From NCBI GenBank assembly GCA_030068145.1, contig JAPJBO010000591.1, forward strand, positions 62,001 to 126,000: DNA of 64,000 nt. Reading direction: 5' to 3'. Both the position numbers and the translations under genes were made by a program. This document shows, one piece after another, positions 34,685 through 46,308 of this stretch. Source of the stretch: Diplonema papillatum. Its lineage: Eukaryota; Euglenozoa; Diplonemea; Diplonemida; Diplonemidae. Below the pieces are notes generated by a model. That model had not been told where the DNA came from. It did no database searches and was given only the letters and a program-made list of their open reading frames with translations. How positions within the stretch are numbered: the stretch's first letter is position 1; the number at the start of each line of letters is the position of its first letter.

Positions 34685-35388
34685 TCTCACTCACGGGGAG
34701 AGCCGGGGGCAGTGAAGTAACGAAGCCCGCGAACGGTGGGTGGTGACCCCTCCGAACAGCCTCCCTGGCCCTGGCCCACGCCTGATGCCGCAACCCCTTA
34801 ACCCGGGCGGCGGCGCTTTGGCATGAGCCAGGAACCTCAAGGGGAGCAGCGCGAGAGGCATCATCCACGCTTCAAAGGCCCACACACACTATTGCAACAA
34901 ATTTACAATCCAATTACGGTATGTGTATGTGTGAGGGTGTGTGGGGACGTATTTGTGTTGAGCGTGTGCGTGTACCCTCAAGTGTACGTTTCTGGATAAC
35001 AGTGGATGCGATCGTTCGCACACTGCTTCGTTGTCTACATCCCATTTCCAACTTCCCTGCCACCTACGCCATTCAACCCTACCTTTACAGTGCCTATTCT
35101 TCTGCCCGCCTAGTCCGTAGTTCTTTTGTTTCGGTCCCCACTTTTTTTTTTCATTGTGATATTCTACTCGATTTTCGACCGTACTTGGAACTCCGCCAAA
35201 AAACCAAGATGTACATGTCAGTACGAGAAGTTTCGACTCAAGCCATCTCCCTTCAATCTTGCATTCTTGCAGAGCATATGCAGCGGCATCCGCCGTGGCG
35301 CAGCAATGCTGGGACTAAGCTTTGACCATGTTGTTTGCTACCAAACTGGTAGCAAAAAAGGCATGCATACTCGTATACGATGCCATAT

Positions 35389-35450
35389 AAAAGAACCCTT
35401 CCGACGATGTTAAACCCCCGAATTCTCAAGCGAGTTTTTACTTTAAAAAC
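35389..35450 (+). repeat. 60-bp pre-exon motif, copy 6 (diverged)
   Basis: aaaagaacccttccgacga, taaacccccgaattctcaag, cgagtttttactttaaaaac. The gaaggtcaccc block has decayed. Confidence 0.7.
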
Positions 35451-35758
35451 TACAAGAAACAGTCTAAAAACAGTCTAAAATGTGTTGCCCTGCCCTACCT
35501 TACCTACAGTACAGTTGCCTTAGGGCCTACGGGCAAGCGAATGCTGATTCAACCCCTTACGCACAGAGGAAAAGGGGGAGTTGTTCACCGATGAGCCTGA
35601 TTGCAGGGTCTCTGCACTTCTCAGGTGCAGGAGATGGAAGCTGGGGTGCAAAGCAGGCGTCACACCCGCTACTCGGATGTGGCCCTCAAAAGACAACGGC
35701 TCCGGCGCTTCATTTGTGCGTGCGCCCCTTCCTCCCAACCTGTCATTTTCTTGCATAC

Positions 35759-35952
35759 GCGCCAGCTTGAAAGGAAATGCTCGAACGATGCTGCCCGACA
35801 AAGGACAGAAGGGATTCCAAGTGCTCTAACTACCGAACCACGTGTTGAACGGACGTGAGGTCATGCGGGTCTACCCCTACACGACAAATAACACAAACAC
35901 AACAGGTCAAAGTCCTGAGTGAGAAAGCAACACACGGTGGTGCAAGCGAAGA
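35759..35952 (+). repeat. Dispersed repeat DR3, copy 3
   Basis: Nearly identical to 31781-31970 over its full length. Confidence 0.85.
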
Positions 35953-36727
35953 ACAGACGAGGGGTACAGGGATGCACATCGATCGTGTGCATCTTGACAA
36001 CTTTGAGCCCGTCTACCCCTCTCCCCTGGAACTGCATTGAATTGCCTGCTGCTGTGCAACCGATAAGCTTGGACGAGTCCTTTTCTTGAATCGCGAACGA
36101 TCCTTTCCGTGGGATGTTGAAACCGCCATTTGAGATTATTGAGGCGAGGTCATGCCAGATTAGTTAGCTATGTCACCAGAGCGGAATGCTGCTCCGTATC
36201 AGATCTTCATTTGCCAGGCTTTGATTTGCAGTCGAACTGACTTAACGGGAGCGCCTGAGTTTCGCCGGGTCAACGTTGGCCGAACGGTGGGGTTGGTGTC
36301 TCCCGTCGCGTCCCGCCTAGCTCGTTTGCGGGGAGGTCACTTACCTGTCGTGACCCAGCAGGGGGCCCGGACTCCTTCCCGGCTGGCGGGAGCTGCGGCC
36401 TGTATCCCAGGGATAGTGGGTGCCTGGTGAAAACCGGGTTTAAAAACCAGTTTTTGCAAAAAGGTCCCGGACCTGGCCATGACGAAAGTGTGCACCAAAT
36501 ACACAACCCCACACCTTTTGACTTGTTTTATGTGTCGGAATTGTCAGCGCGGTAGCGACGACCGCGAGAACACATATAGGTAGGAGGGGAGAGGCCCTGG
36601 ACTGCTAAGGCGTGACAACCCCGCCCCTGTCCCTCCCAGGGAGCCACCCCGAAACTAGCCTGGCCACCTGACGGTGGAGGCCCACCCTTTGACTTGCAGC
36701 ACCCATGAAGCCCTTTCTGTTGCTCTA

Positions 36728-36799
36728 AGAGAACCCATTTCACAACGGTCGCACAGAGACCCTAAACCCCCGGAATTTCAAGCGAACTAACTTTAAAAC
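36728..36799 (+). repeat. 60-bp pre-exon motif, copy 7 (diverged)
   Basis: agagaacccatttcacaac, ggtcgcacagagaccc, taaacccccggaatttcaag, cgaactaactttaaaac. No recognised exon follows. Confidence 0.75.
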
Positions 36800-38300
36800 C
36801 CGGTTTTCGGAAAAGATAATAAATGCAAGAAAAAAAACGAGTATAATAATTGTGGGGCGTTACCGGCGGGTACACTAAGCACCTTGCCCGTACGCGACTT
36901 TGATGGAGCACGGGGTTGAAGGTCATGCCCGCAGTCTTTTTTTAGTGTCAGGCAGTGGCAATCTGAGCGCCGAGGTAGAAAAACCCTCATTCTTGTGGAA
37001 ACCCCTCATTCCTTCTTGTCCGGAATTTGCTTCCTGAGCAAGAATGGTAGTAGGAAAACCGGAAGCTCGGTTTTTGGCCATTTTTGGAAACTCACGCACT
37101 ACTCCTGCTGTATCCGCGTATTAGCACTTTTGGTCAGCATTGCCTCGGCCCGGCGGGCGAAGCCGCTTCCCTGTGCTAACACAACACGCAAACGAAAAGA
37201 ACGAGCATTTCCGGAGTTGGGCTTCGGCACTGATAAAGTAGGCGAAGCAACGGACGAGCATCAACTGAGCAATGATGATGAAAATGATAAAGCATTCTTG
37301 TTACACACTGCACTCTAATTAGTGGATCCCCCAAGAATCGCGAACAAATAATTATTAATTGCTCCACTAATTAAACCACTAATTGAATGACCACTAGTTG
37401 CTGACCTCTCAATTCGAAGACTTGCGACGGTCGAAGGAGGAGGCCGTTTCTTCCGGCTCGCTACGCGAGCCGGAAAATCAATTATTAGCAATTAGAACAC
37501 TGGGGAAATTTTAAACAGTTCATCCACTAATTAGATGACCACTAAATGGAGGACCACACGTTATATGACCATTACTTAGAGTGCTGTGTGCATACATATA
37601 TCTCTCTGGGAGGGGGGGGGGGGGGGGTTTCTTCCTGTATTAGCACCTTTTAGTCGGCTTCGTCTTCCTTTTCGTTGTTCCGGAAATGTTTCCTTCAGTA
37701 CAGACGTGCTGTTAAAAAATGCAGAAAAATAAATACACGAAACAGTCTTGGAAAGAAACACAAACAGAAATTGATGTTCTGTCGTCGTGCGTTATATTCC
37801 CGTATTTCTTCGCCTTTTTTCCACAACAAAACTACGCATTTCTTTCTGTGTGTTCCTTCTTTCTTTTCCAGCCAAATTCCAATGCGTGAGGAAACCTGGA
37901 GCGCCAGTGGGAGGACCCTCTGATCATGAAAATCGCACGTCCAGGAATTCGGGTTCATTGGGTGAAATGCGGCGAAGAAAAAGAAAAAAAGACCTCTTGT
38001 TTTCCGTTGTTATCTCTTTTTCTCCTGCTCTCGCAGTGAACGACTTCATTCTGCTCCACATTCTTTTTTATGCGCCTATATTTTGGTGTTCCTTGCGTAC
38101 GTTTGTCTAACAGGAGTGAATACCTGAGTGCCCCCGTTTGCGGCTTCGAGGATCCGTTTCCGTTTTTTTTTTTTTGTTTCCGTTCCGCTGTTTTGAGGCG
38201 AACGAGCGATCGACAGTACCGGGATATATGCGGGGGCGGCTTCGGAAGGCATCAAGCTTGCGTGAACTGTACTCGCGCGGGAGCGAACACTGTAGTAAAT

Positions 38301-38352
38301 TTGTTGCATTAGTGTGATTGTTAGGCCTTCGACTACCCTGAGCAACGCACTA
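38301..38352 (+). repeat. Dispersed repeat DR4
   Basis: ttgttgcattagtgtgattg, taggccttcgactaccctga, gcaacgcacta; one difference from the copy at 58762. Confidence 0.88.
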
Positions 38353-38756
38353 ACACTGTATAAGCAGTATTGAGCACCTGCTTTGTAGGAGGAAATACTA
38401 CAGGAGTTGCCAGTTGCGAAATATCAAACAGGTTGGCTTTGGTCGCCACTAGCTTCCCGGGAACCGCCACGCGGCCTTTCCCGGGAATTTATTTTGCTGC
38501 AAGCGTCGCCGGAAGGCAAGGTCCTAGGATGCCTTCGGTTCTTTGTTTGACAGCTTTGTCCAGCATTTCCTTCCAAGGTGGCGCGAAGGCGAAGCGGCGA
38601 GAAGAATGCTGTCGCTGCCGTTTCTCATCAGTTGTGATGTGTCTCTGGTCGCTTCGTAGGTCTGTATGAGCCGGTCCGTCCCTATCTCAAAAACTGCATC
38701 GAAGTGTCCGCCGCTGTTTATCACAGGGATCACGGTCCACCACGGTCTATCAGGTC

Positions 38757-39628
38757 CAGCTATGAGTTTTTAGACCAACCATGCATTTTCACAGTACGCT
38801 CCTACGCTGCCAACCATCAGTTTTTAGTACCAACCTCGCTCTGTGCATTCTGCCGCCAGCTATGAGTTTTTAGACCAACCATGCATTGCACAGTATGCTC
38901 CTACGCTGCCAACCTCATGAGTTTTTAGTACCAACCTCGCCCTGTGCATTCTGCCGCCAGCTATGAGTTTTTAGACCAACCATGCATTGCACAGTACGCT
39001 CCTACGCTGCCAACCATGAGTTTTTAGTACCAACCTCGCCCTGTGCATTCCGCCGCCAGCTATGAGTTTTTAGACCAACCATGCATTGCACACTACGCTC
39101 CTACGCTGCCAACCATGAGTTTTTAGTACCAACCTCGCCCTGTGCATTCCGCCGCCAGCTATGAGTTTTTAGACCAACCATGCATTGCACAGTACGCTCC
39201 TACGCTGCCAACCATGAGTTTTTAGTACCAACCTCGCCCTGTGCATTCCGCCGCCAGCTATGAGTTTTTAGACCAACCATGCATTGCACACTACGCTCCT
39301 ACGCTGCCAACCATGAGTTTTTAGTACCAACCTCGCCCTGTGCATTCCGCCGCCAGCTATGAGTTTTTAGACCAACCATGCATTGCACACTACGCTCCTA
39401 CGCTGCCAACCATGAGTTTTTAGTACCAACCTCGCCCTGTGCATTCCGCCGCCAGCTATGAGTTTTTAGACCAACCATGCTTTGCACAGCATGCTCCTAC
39501 GCTGCCAACCATGAGTTTTTAGTACCAACCTCGCCCTGTGCATTCTGCCGCCAGCTATGAGTTTTTAGACCAACCATGCATTGCACAGTACGCTCCTACG
39601 TTGCCAACCATGAGTTTTTAGTACCAAC
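38757..39628 (+). repeat. Tandem array, 99-bp unit, about nine copies
   Basis: Each unit reads agctatgagtttttagacca, accatgcattgcacagtacg, ctcctacgctgccaaccatg, agtttttagtaccaacctcg, ccctgtgcattc(t/c)gccgcc. The gagttttta.accaacc phrase occurs twice per unit, so the unit is itself an old dimer. The first copies differ in length and later ones are nearly identical. The array ends about 97 bp before the eS27 start codon. Confidence 0.97.
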
Positions 39629-39725
39629 CGCGCAAGACGCAAGAAAAACACACCAACCAACCCAGGTGGGGAGGATCGGCAAGTAAGAAGCACAAAACCA
39701 CAAAGAAAAAAAACACCGCCAAAAG

Positions 39726-39986
39726 ATGGGTTTTCTCGACGCCGACCTGCTGTACCCGTCCCTGAAGGACCAGAAGAACGCGCACAAGAAGAAGCGGTTG
39801 CTCCAGGGACCCAAGTCGTGCTTCTTGGACGTGCGGTGCCAGTCGTGCTCGAAGGTCACCGTCGTCTTCAGCCACGCCTCCACGGTGGTTATGTGTGCCG
39901 CGTGCAGCGCCGTCCTGGCCCAGCCGGCAGGAGGTAAGGCCCGTCTCACAGCTGGATCGAGCTTCCGCGTGAAGTCGGACATTTAA
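39726..39986 (+). CDS. RPS27: Ribosomal protein eS27
   Basis: 86 codons, no intron, about the size of eS27 in other eukaryotes (82-86 aa). It is a component of the small ribosomal subunit. The diagnostic stretches are all present: [20 protein letters not shown] near the N-terminus, the C4 zinc finger with Cys38, Cys41, Cys57 and Cys60 ([20 protein letters not shown]), SHASTVV between the pairs, and the end [14 protein letters not shown]. The start is the only ATG that gives the family N-terminus, and the leader is A-rich (caaagaaaaaaaacaccgcc). The gene is flanked on both sides by unrelated tandem arrays. It is the most certain gene in the window. Confidence 0.97.
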   Translation: MGFLDADLLYPSLKDQKNAHKKKRLLQGPKSCFLDVRCQSCSKVTVVFSHASTVVMCAACSAVLAQPAGGKARLTAGSSFRVKSDI

Positions 39987-40493
39987 GAGCGCGTCAGCGG
40001 AAAAAACGGAATCATCAACAAAAAAAAAAAGAAAGTTTAAAAAAAATGTATCAAAAGGAAGTTCCTCCCCGGAATACGGGGGAAGAAAAAAAAAGACAGC
40101 AAAAACCCCAGGGGTGTGGGATGGGGGACGAGAAGCTCGGAGGCACCTCCAAAAACAAGCCCCCTGCTGACATCTGACACGCTCCTCGCGTGTGTGCAGA
40201 GTGCCCTTCGACACAGACTGCTTGCGTTCTCCTGGGTTCATCTGTTTTTTCTCTCTCTCTTTATTTCACCTCCGAAGCAGTTCCGCCGCCTCGGAGCAGG
40301 CGTGCCATCAGCGTAAAAAAAGGGTATACGCGACGAAAGAAACGAAACAAAAAACCACAACCTTTTTTTTTTCCCGCGCGTTTATCAGTTCATTACACGT
40401 GGGCTATGCCTGCCCTTGAGGCGCCGGAAGGTGTCTGAACCGGACACAAAAACGCTGAACTTCGATGTGTCGACAACTAATTCGTCGGCCACC
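39987..40493. other. eS27 3' flank
   Basis: A-rich sequence with several A-runs directly after the stop, probably the 3' untranslated region, then unique sequence to the next array. No gene recognised. Confidence 0.5.
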
Positions 40494-41035
40494 GCCTTGA
40501 ATTGTGTAGCAAGTGAGTTGTAGGACAGATCAAGTTTGCTATGCATCAGCGACAGAAGCTGTGCACACTGACGCATAGATACGCTGCCTTGAATTGCGTA
40601 GCAAGTGAGTTGTAGGACAGATCACGTTTGCTATGCATCAGCGACAGAAGCTGAGCGCACAGACGCATAGATACGCTGCCTTGAATTGTGTAGCAAGTGA
40701 GTTGTAGGACAGATCAAGTTTGCTACGTATCAGCGACAGAAGCTGTGCACATTGACGCATAGATACGCTGCCTTGAATTGTGTAGCAAATGAGTTGTAGG
40801 ACAGTTCAGGTTTGCTATGCATCAGCGACATATGCTGTGCACACCGACGCGCTGTCATGGATTGTGTAGCAAGTGAGTTGTAGGACAGATCAGGGTTACT
40901 TTGCATCAGCGACAGAAGCTGTGCACCAGACGCATAGATACGCTGCCATGAATTTTGTAGCAAATGAGTCGCAGGACAGATCACGTTTGCTATGAGGGAC
41001 AGAAGCTGGGCACACGGACGCATAGCCATGATGAT
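40494..41035 (+). repeat. Tandem array, about 92-bp unit, six copies
   Basis: Units contain gccttgaattgtgtagcaag, tgagttgtaggacagatca, gtttgctatgcatcagcgac, agaagctgtgcac and gacgcatagatacgct. The last two units are shortened and more diverged. Confidence 0.95.
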
Positions 41036-41083
41036 CTGCATTCTCTCCCTGACTAACATCCGCTAGCCCATCTAAAATATTTT

Positions 41084-41330
41084 GCTAAAACCGCCAACAG
41101 GACACGCCAATGCATTAGCCGACAGCCAGCTGCGCGCGGCGACGAGCCGGAAAGACAAAAAAGGAAGACACAAAACAAGAAAAAGTGCCGGAAACACGAA
41201 AGAAATGCGGCTTCGGGAAAATTCGGCAATGGCCCGCGGCGTTCGGGCTGCTGGGCGCTCGGTTACTTCTGCCTGGGGCAAAGTGGCTCAGCGCTGCGGG
41301 GCAAGAGGGGGGGGGCGGGGGGGGCCTTTC
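41084..41330 (+). pseudogene. Truncated copy of the 5' end of the glycosyltransferase gene
   Basis: Matches 47898-48150 across the 5' flank (gccaacaggacacgcca, agctgcgcgcggcgac), the start codon and the membrane anchor (cggcaatggcccgcggcgtt, tcggttacttctgcctgggg). Deletions shift the frame after the anchor. It breaks off into G-rich sequence and lies 6.9 kb upstream of the real start. Confidence 0.85.
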
Positions 41331-42117
41331 TCGTCCTCCCCAGCGCTCTGCAAGCTTCGTCCATCTTCCCCCTCTGTACACGTACTCGTCCGCTCCCTTC
41401 CCGAGGCAATACCCTCGTTTTTCAACACGCCCGTCATCTTCGACGCCTCCTCCTCTGAATCCACCTAAACCATCCCCAGACGGCTCCTCACCTTGTCTTC
41501 GCGCAAGGCCCTCACGAAGATCCCATTTTCCCCCGAGCTCTTCACACACCTTATCCGCCTCCGCCGGCGAGACGAAGCAGATGCCCTCTGCTATTGAAAC
41601 CAGCCTGAACCTGGTTAGCACTCGCTTGCAGTGCTTCGACAGCTTGAGGTACCCCCTCCCCCAGCTTCGCCCGGCTCCCCCAGCTTCGCGCTGATGATAG
41701 TCCGCCTTATGTGTCCGGCTTAAAGGACCAAAACACGGCGCAGACGGGACCAGTGCGGTGTTGAGCACATCATCCATTTCCATATTCCAAGCGAGTTCTT
41801 GCAATCCCGCCTCGCTTGCACCACGACTTGGACGCTCTCCCCCCGGCAGCTCCTTTTTTGGCTCCCTTGCATCGTATAACGCCTCCAGAGTTGTCTGGGA
41901 CGACACCTGTCAGTGTGGCCGTCCCCTCGCCCCTCCAGGGGATGCTCCGATCCTCGGTGTATTGCGATATCGCACGAAACTGGCATTCCTGCGCTCCCGC
42001 TTCAAGCTCCTCCAGACCGAACATGGACCACGCAGACCGCTTCCAGTTCCAGGCGTCTCGACCGCAGACGCTCTTCATTTTTTTTTTTTTTTGTTAATAA
42101 TGTAAGGTGTCATGTTC
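41331..42117. other. Intergenic, no recognised gene
   Basis: Holds dispersed repeat DR2 at 41691-41809 and otherwise Pro/Ser-rich frames without recognisable domains. Confidence 0.5.
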
Positions 42118-42800
42118 ACGTGGCGACACTGTTGACCGCACCTTCATTGAGTCGCGGTCGCCGATCCCCCAACCGCCAGCATCATGTACTTGATGTGACG
42201 CGGAGCAAGTGCTGACAGCACCACCCGGCGAATAGAGGGTCACAAAAGTGGCAAATCGACCGGTCGGGGGGTCCTTAGCAGCCAGTGGCCTGATGGCTGA
42301 GTGCACACCTACGCAGGGCTGCATCCTCGTGTTGTAGCCGTGTTGTGTATAAGGCTTCGTGGGGGCCTGGTCAACCACCTCATCACAATAGGCGCAAACT
42401 TTCTCGACAGTGATTGGACAGTCGGGATGCCGGGGGCGGGTCTCCATGAAGAAGAGAAAAGTAAAGCAAGACCTGCCCCCTGCGCCTCCTGTCTCCGGCT
42501 GCTTCGGCAGACGACACTTACTACTACGCGGGGCAAGAAGCGACCGAAGCATGACACGACGCGTGCAAAGAGGTAGTCTGTAGCGGCTTGTGCAGTCTAT
42601 CGACACAGATTGTTGCTGCATAACAAGTTCAAACTACTACTACTACTTGTTAATAATGCGGGAGGGCCTTCACGATGGTGACACGGTTGACCGCGCCTTA
42701 ATTGCTACTGCGGTCGCCGATCCCCCGACGCGATAAACGAAGTGCTGACAACACCGCCCGGCGAATTGACGACCACAGGAGTGACAATTTGACCGGGCGA
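42118..42800 (+). repeat. Two tandem copies of a LINE-B leader-like segment
   Basis: At 42118 and again at about 42662 the order is gttgaccgc.cctt.att, gcggtcgccgatccccc, agtgctgacaacaccgcccg, gcgaat. A piece near 42590-42645 (ctatcgacacagattgttgc, tgcataacaagttcaaacta) is present in reverse at 32797-32850. Tandem leader units are known in several LINE families; the assignment as leader is inferred from the position before the endonuclease. Confidence 0.6.
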
Positions 42801-44640
42801 GGGGTGTTTTGCAGCATTCGGGCAGTATCTGGTCCTGGCCGCGCCAGAGAAACGAAGGAGTCCCCGAGGCAGGGTTTGGCAGTTTTTACTGCAAACCGAG
42901 TGACGAAGGTGGCCAGCTGCAACGCGCGTTCCCTGTGCCGAACGCAGCAGATCGCCCGTCTGGTGCACCCGTGCATCATGCGCGGTGTGCACGTGCTCAC
43001 GTTGCAGGAGCACCGGATCCGGGTGGCAGGCGAGTTTGTGACGAGGAAGGTGGGATGGGCTGGGAGTTGCACATTGTCTGAGCCCCACCACACCCGTCGA
43101 AAGGCGGGGTGGCAATGCTAGTAGCACCCACATTAGCCTGGAAAGAAATAGGCTGCGAAAACCACCGAGTGATGTGGATGCGGACAGAGTCAGCGGCAGG
43201 CGAAGATGGCTGGCTCGTAAACGTCTACGCTCCACACTCGGCGGCCAGGGCGACTGAACAACACGCACATCAGTTGGCCCTCAGTGCTCTGTTAAATCGT
43301 GTCCGCGACAACGAGCACTGTGTAGTTGCGGGCGACTTCAATGCTGCACTACAACCCAGCGAAGGCAAGGCGAGACATGAGGCGCCAGAAAGCGTGAGAC
43401 ACCGGCGCTCGCCTGAAATGGCGGAGGCATCAAGATGCCTAGGCGATTTCCTGCACGCTAATGATCTGGTGAGTGCGGCGACCATGAGACAACACAGCGC
43501 GCGACCAATGTGGAGAAATCGCATGATTGACCACGTACGCCTGAAGCTGCGCTACGGCAGCAGTAAGCAACAAGTGCGCACTTACGAACCAAGCCGGTGG
43601 TTCAGAACCCTCGTCTCCGATCACAAGATGGTCGAGGTGACCCTTCGGGTCTGATACGCGGACCCGAGGAGGCACCCCCAAAGCCCGACTAGAAGCGAAG
43701 TTAGCAGAGACTCGCACCCGTATAGCCACGTATGAAGAGTTCTGCATTGAGTTCTTTAAAGTGCAAGTGCCATCAAGGCAGGCGAGCGCTAGTTCTGCAG
43801 TTTGTCACGGTCCCTTGTTGGTGAGCTGCTGCGGCTGCCGACACCAGAGCTCGAGAAACCCTTGCTGGGACCGCCGGAAGGAGGCAACACGGACTACAAC
43901 GCCCTGTAGCCACCTTGCTGCAGTCCTTTGAAGAACATCGGGGTGACAGCCCCCACGCAGCCTGCAATGGAAGAGTCGTGCCTGTCTCCCCCCTCTGTCA
44001 AAGGGGGAGTACGATGAGCACTTCCGAGCTCTCCGCAGACAACACAGCGATTGTGAGGACACATCCGCGATACCACGACTAGTAGCCAGAAACCTTGACT
44101 GGAAGACAGAACCGCCCACGATCTCTGAAGTTGCGGGTGCCTCTCGTAGGCTTAAGGTCAGCAAGGCGGCTGGTCCGGATGATGTTCCGAACGCATTCTT
44201 GTGCGTCCCTGACGTACAAGAAAAGGTCGCCGAGTTTTGTCGGGAGGCGTACATGCAGGCACCGCCTGCAGAGTGGATGCGGTCTGAGACCCAACTGCTG
44301 TGCAAGAAAGGCAACCGGCGTGATTTAGGGAACTACCGCCAAATCACCCTCGCGTGCTGCGGGAAGCTGTACAACGCAGTACTGCGAGGGAGGATCCGCA
44401 GGCCCAACGTGACCAAATCGGGCAAGTTGACAGCGTCCATTCTTCCAACACAGAATGGGGGGAGGCCGAGCTCGCCGTCGACTTTGAAGTGTGCACCAAA
44501 CTAGATCTTCCGGGCAGTATCGTAGGGACGACGGACGGGACACCGTTGAGCATGCGTGCGAGGGTACTCGCAAAACTTTTAAAAACCGTCGGGGATGCGC
44601 TGGAGCGAAACGGCGACGGACCGCTTCTGCCATAGGTCGC
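42640..44640 (+). mobile_element. LINE-B copy: APE endonuclease and start of reverse transcriptase, decayed
   Basis: Reading frames with LINE signatures follow each other on the + strand but no longer share a frame. At about 42900-43118 lies an APE N-terminus (VASCNARSL, VLTLQEHRI). At 43087-43654 lies the rest of the endonuclease, with VNVYAPHS, VVAGDFNAAL and the C-terminal SDHKMVEVTL. From about 44130 the start of a reverse transcriptase follows (KAAGPDDVPNAFL, NYRQITLACCGKLYNAVL, ILPTQNG). The protein is not closely similar to LINE-A. At least three frame breaks are visible over 1.7 kb. The element is inactive. Confidence 0.8.
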
Positions 44641-46308
44641 TGAGAACGGTGGGAGCCGTGCCTCACGGGGTACGAGATGAGGCCGAACTTCCGTGGTGGT
44701 ACAGAGACGATGGAAGTGCTCGAGACACAGCTGACGACGGCACGAGCGACGAGGCGTGGGGGATGGATCTTTCCCCTACGTGTGGAGGTGGAAGGGCAGA
44801 GCGTGCGGCGAGATGGGCGGTGTTCAACGCTACGGAACACGAAAAGTGGAGTGAGCGGGTGTGCCACGGCACCAGAAAGTGAAGTGCGGCGTGTGAAAGC
44901 GCCGGTGCAACCTGGACGAGCAATCGAAGAAGAAGCGAGGCACCAAACGCCTGAGCGCGACGATCAAGTCGAGCTAAAGAGGCGAAAGAATGACACATCA
45001 CGTACGAAAAGATAACCGCGACACCGCAAATCGCCACAGATTATTTGCATTCTAACCCAAACTATCAGAGGCGGTCGCGGTCGAAGACGGCAACCCGAGC
45101 GAGGAGCAAGGTTGATAACCAGTAATGGCCATGCTGAAGGCAAGGTTGCGTTGCAGGAGGAGAAACTGGTGCTTGGCCGAGGATAAGATGGCTATGGCGG
45201 CAGGGGCAGAACAGAGAGACAGCGAGTCCTTCTTGTGGGGTAGTCACGCCTTCGCAGTCCCAGGACCTCCGCCCACTTGCATACAGCCGTCGACTGGCCT
45301 TTCCCAAGAGGACGAGTTGTGTAATGCAGGTACCATCTCCGGAGAGCTTCCGGTTTCTCCCAGAGTAGAGGAGCTGATGCAAACGCCACCTGGGCTTCTG
45401 AACGTGATTGCAGATCACCTTCTTGCCCAAACCCAAGAGGGATTGGAGTGTCGGAATGGCGCGCAAGGAGAGGCTCTGGCTTGTTTGCTTCTTTCGCTGG
45501 CGAGAGGGAGACTTCGGACACGGCAAAGCCTTGGGTTCTGCGGGGTCTGCATCCTTCTGTTCCAGAGATCGTAGAGCAGTTTGCCGACATCAACATTAGC
45601 CTTGAATGGCAAGCTTCGGGTGAGGGCATGCAGTTTATCAAGAAGTAACTTCTTATCAGCTTCCCTTCCATGCAGACAGTAACTTCTTATCAGCTTCCCT
45701 TCCATGCAGACAGTAACTTCTTATCAGCTTCCCTTCCATGCAGACAAGTTGGACTCAAGCACATATTTTCGTCTATCACCGGACTCTTGATTGCGTGCTG
45801 CCAATTTTATCTGTGGGCTGTCCAAGATATTCTGCAGATCTCGATCGGTCAGGCCTCTGCCATCCGTCACGATAACGCAATTATTTTCAAGGACCAGTAC
45901 AAGCACGCAATGGTGGCAACTGTGCTTTTCCTACAGTCCTCTTGGGGAACGTTGAAGGGGGCCCGGTAGCGAGCTTTACTTAGGTTCCTGCAAGCGTGAG
46001 CCAACCGACTTCTGCGAGTCCTGCGATAGCGTTCGAGTCTACTTTCCAACGAATCCTTCATGCCACGGCGTCACGAAAGCACCACCCCCGACACCCCGAA
46101 GGCTCCATTTTTCAAAAGGCTTGGCCCTTCTGTGGAAAGCCCAAGCAAGAGGAACCGTTTTGCTCACTCCAAAGCTCCCGGTTTGGCGCCGGTGCGTGGC
46201 GTTTGAAAAAGTCCACTACGAAAAGAAAAAGACACCCCAAGGTCAGTTCCCCGTAGTTCCCCCGTAGTTCCCCCCTGGCTATACCGACCACACCAGCCAT
46301 ACTAAATT
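44641..46308. other. Sequence between the two LINE-B parts
   Basis: It could be an insertion into LINE-B or a junction of two copies. A frame ending KRRKNDTSRTKR at 45015 resembles the end KKRPKHDTTRAKR of another frame at 42576, so both may be the same family C-terminus. A 149-codon frame at 45125-45574 and one at 45448-45648 (VLRGLHPSVPEIVEQFADIN) look protein-like but are not recognised. Confidence 0.4.
45646..45747 (+). repeat. Tandem triplet of a 34-bp unit
   Basis: taacttcttatcagcttccc followed by ttccatgcagacag, three times without change. Confidence 0.95.

Larger units (their letters stand above)
28116..38756. other. 10.6-kb gene-poor region of dispersed and tandem repeats
   Basis: No protein family recognised on either strand. 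Separate entries give the repeats. Several copies of the 60-bp pre-exon motif lie here without a known exon after them. Between them the sequence is AT-richer than the genes, with runs of T (30511-30542), G (37611-37627) and short (gt)n near 33040 and 34925. A degenerate ccactaatta/gaccacta repeat lies at 37310-37580. Confidence 0.6.

Noticed and set aside
28116-38756. tRNA, snRNA or rRNA genes in the repeat-rich region
   Set aside because: I looked for A/B boxes with cloverleaf pairing and for snRNA core motifs and found nothing convincing.
39618-40241. 207-codon minus-strand frame over eS27
   Set aside because: Antisense shadow of a clear ribosomal protein gene and A-rich flank; no domain.
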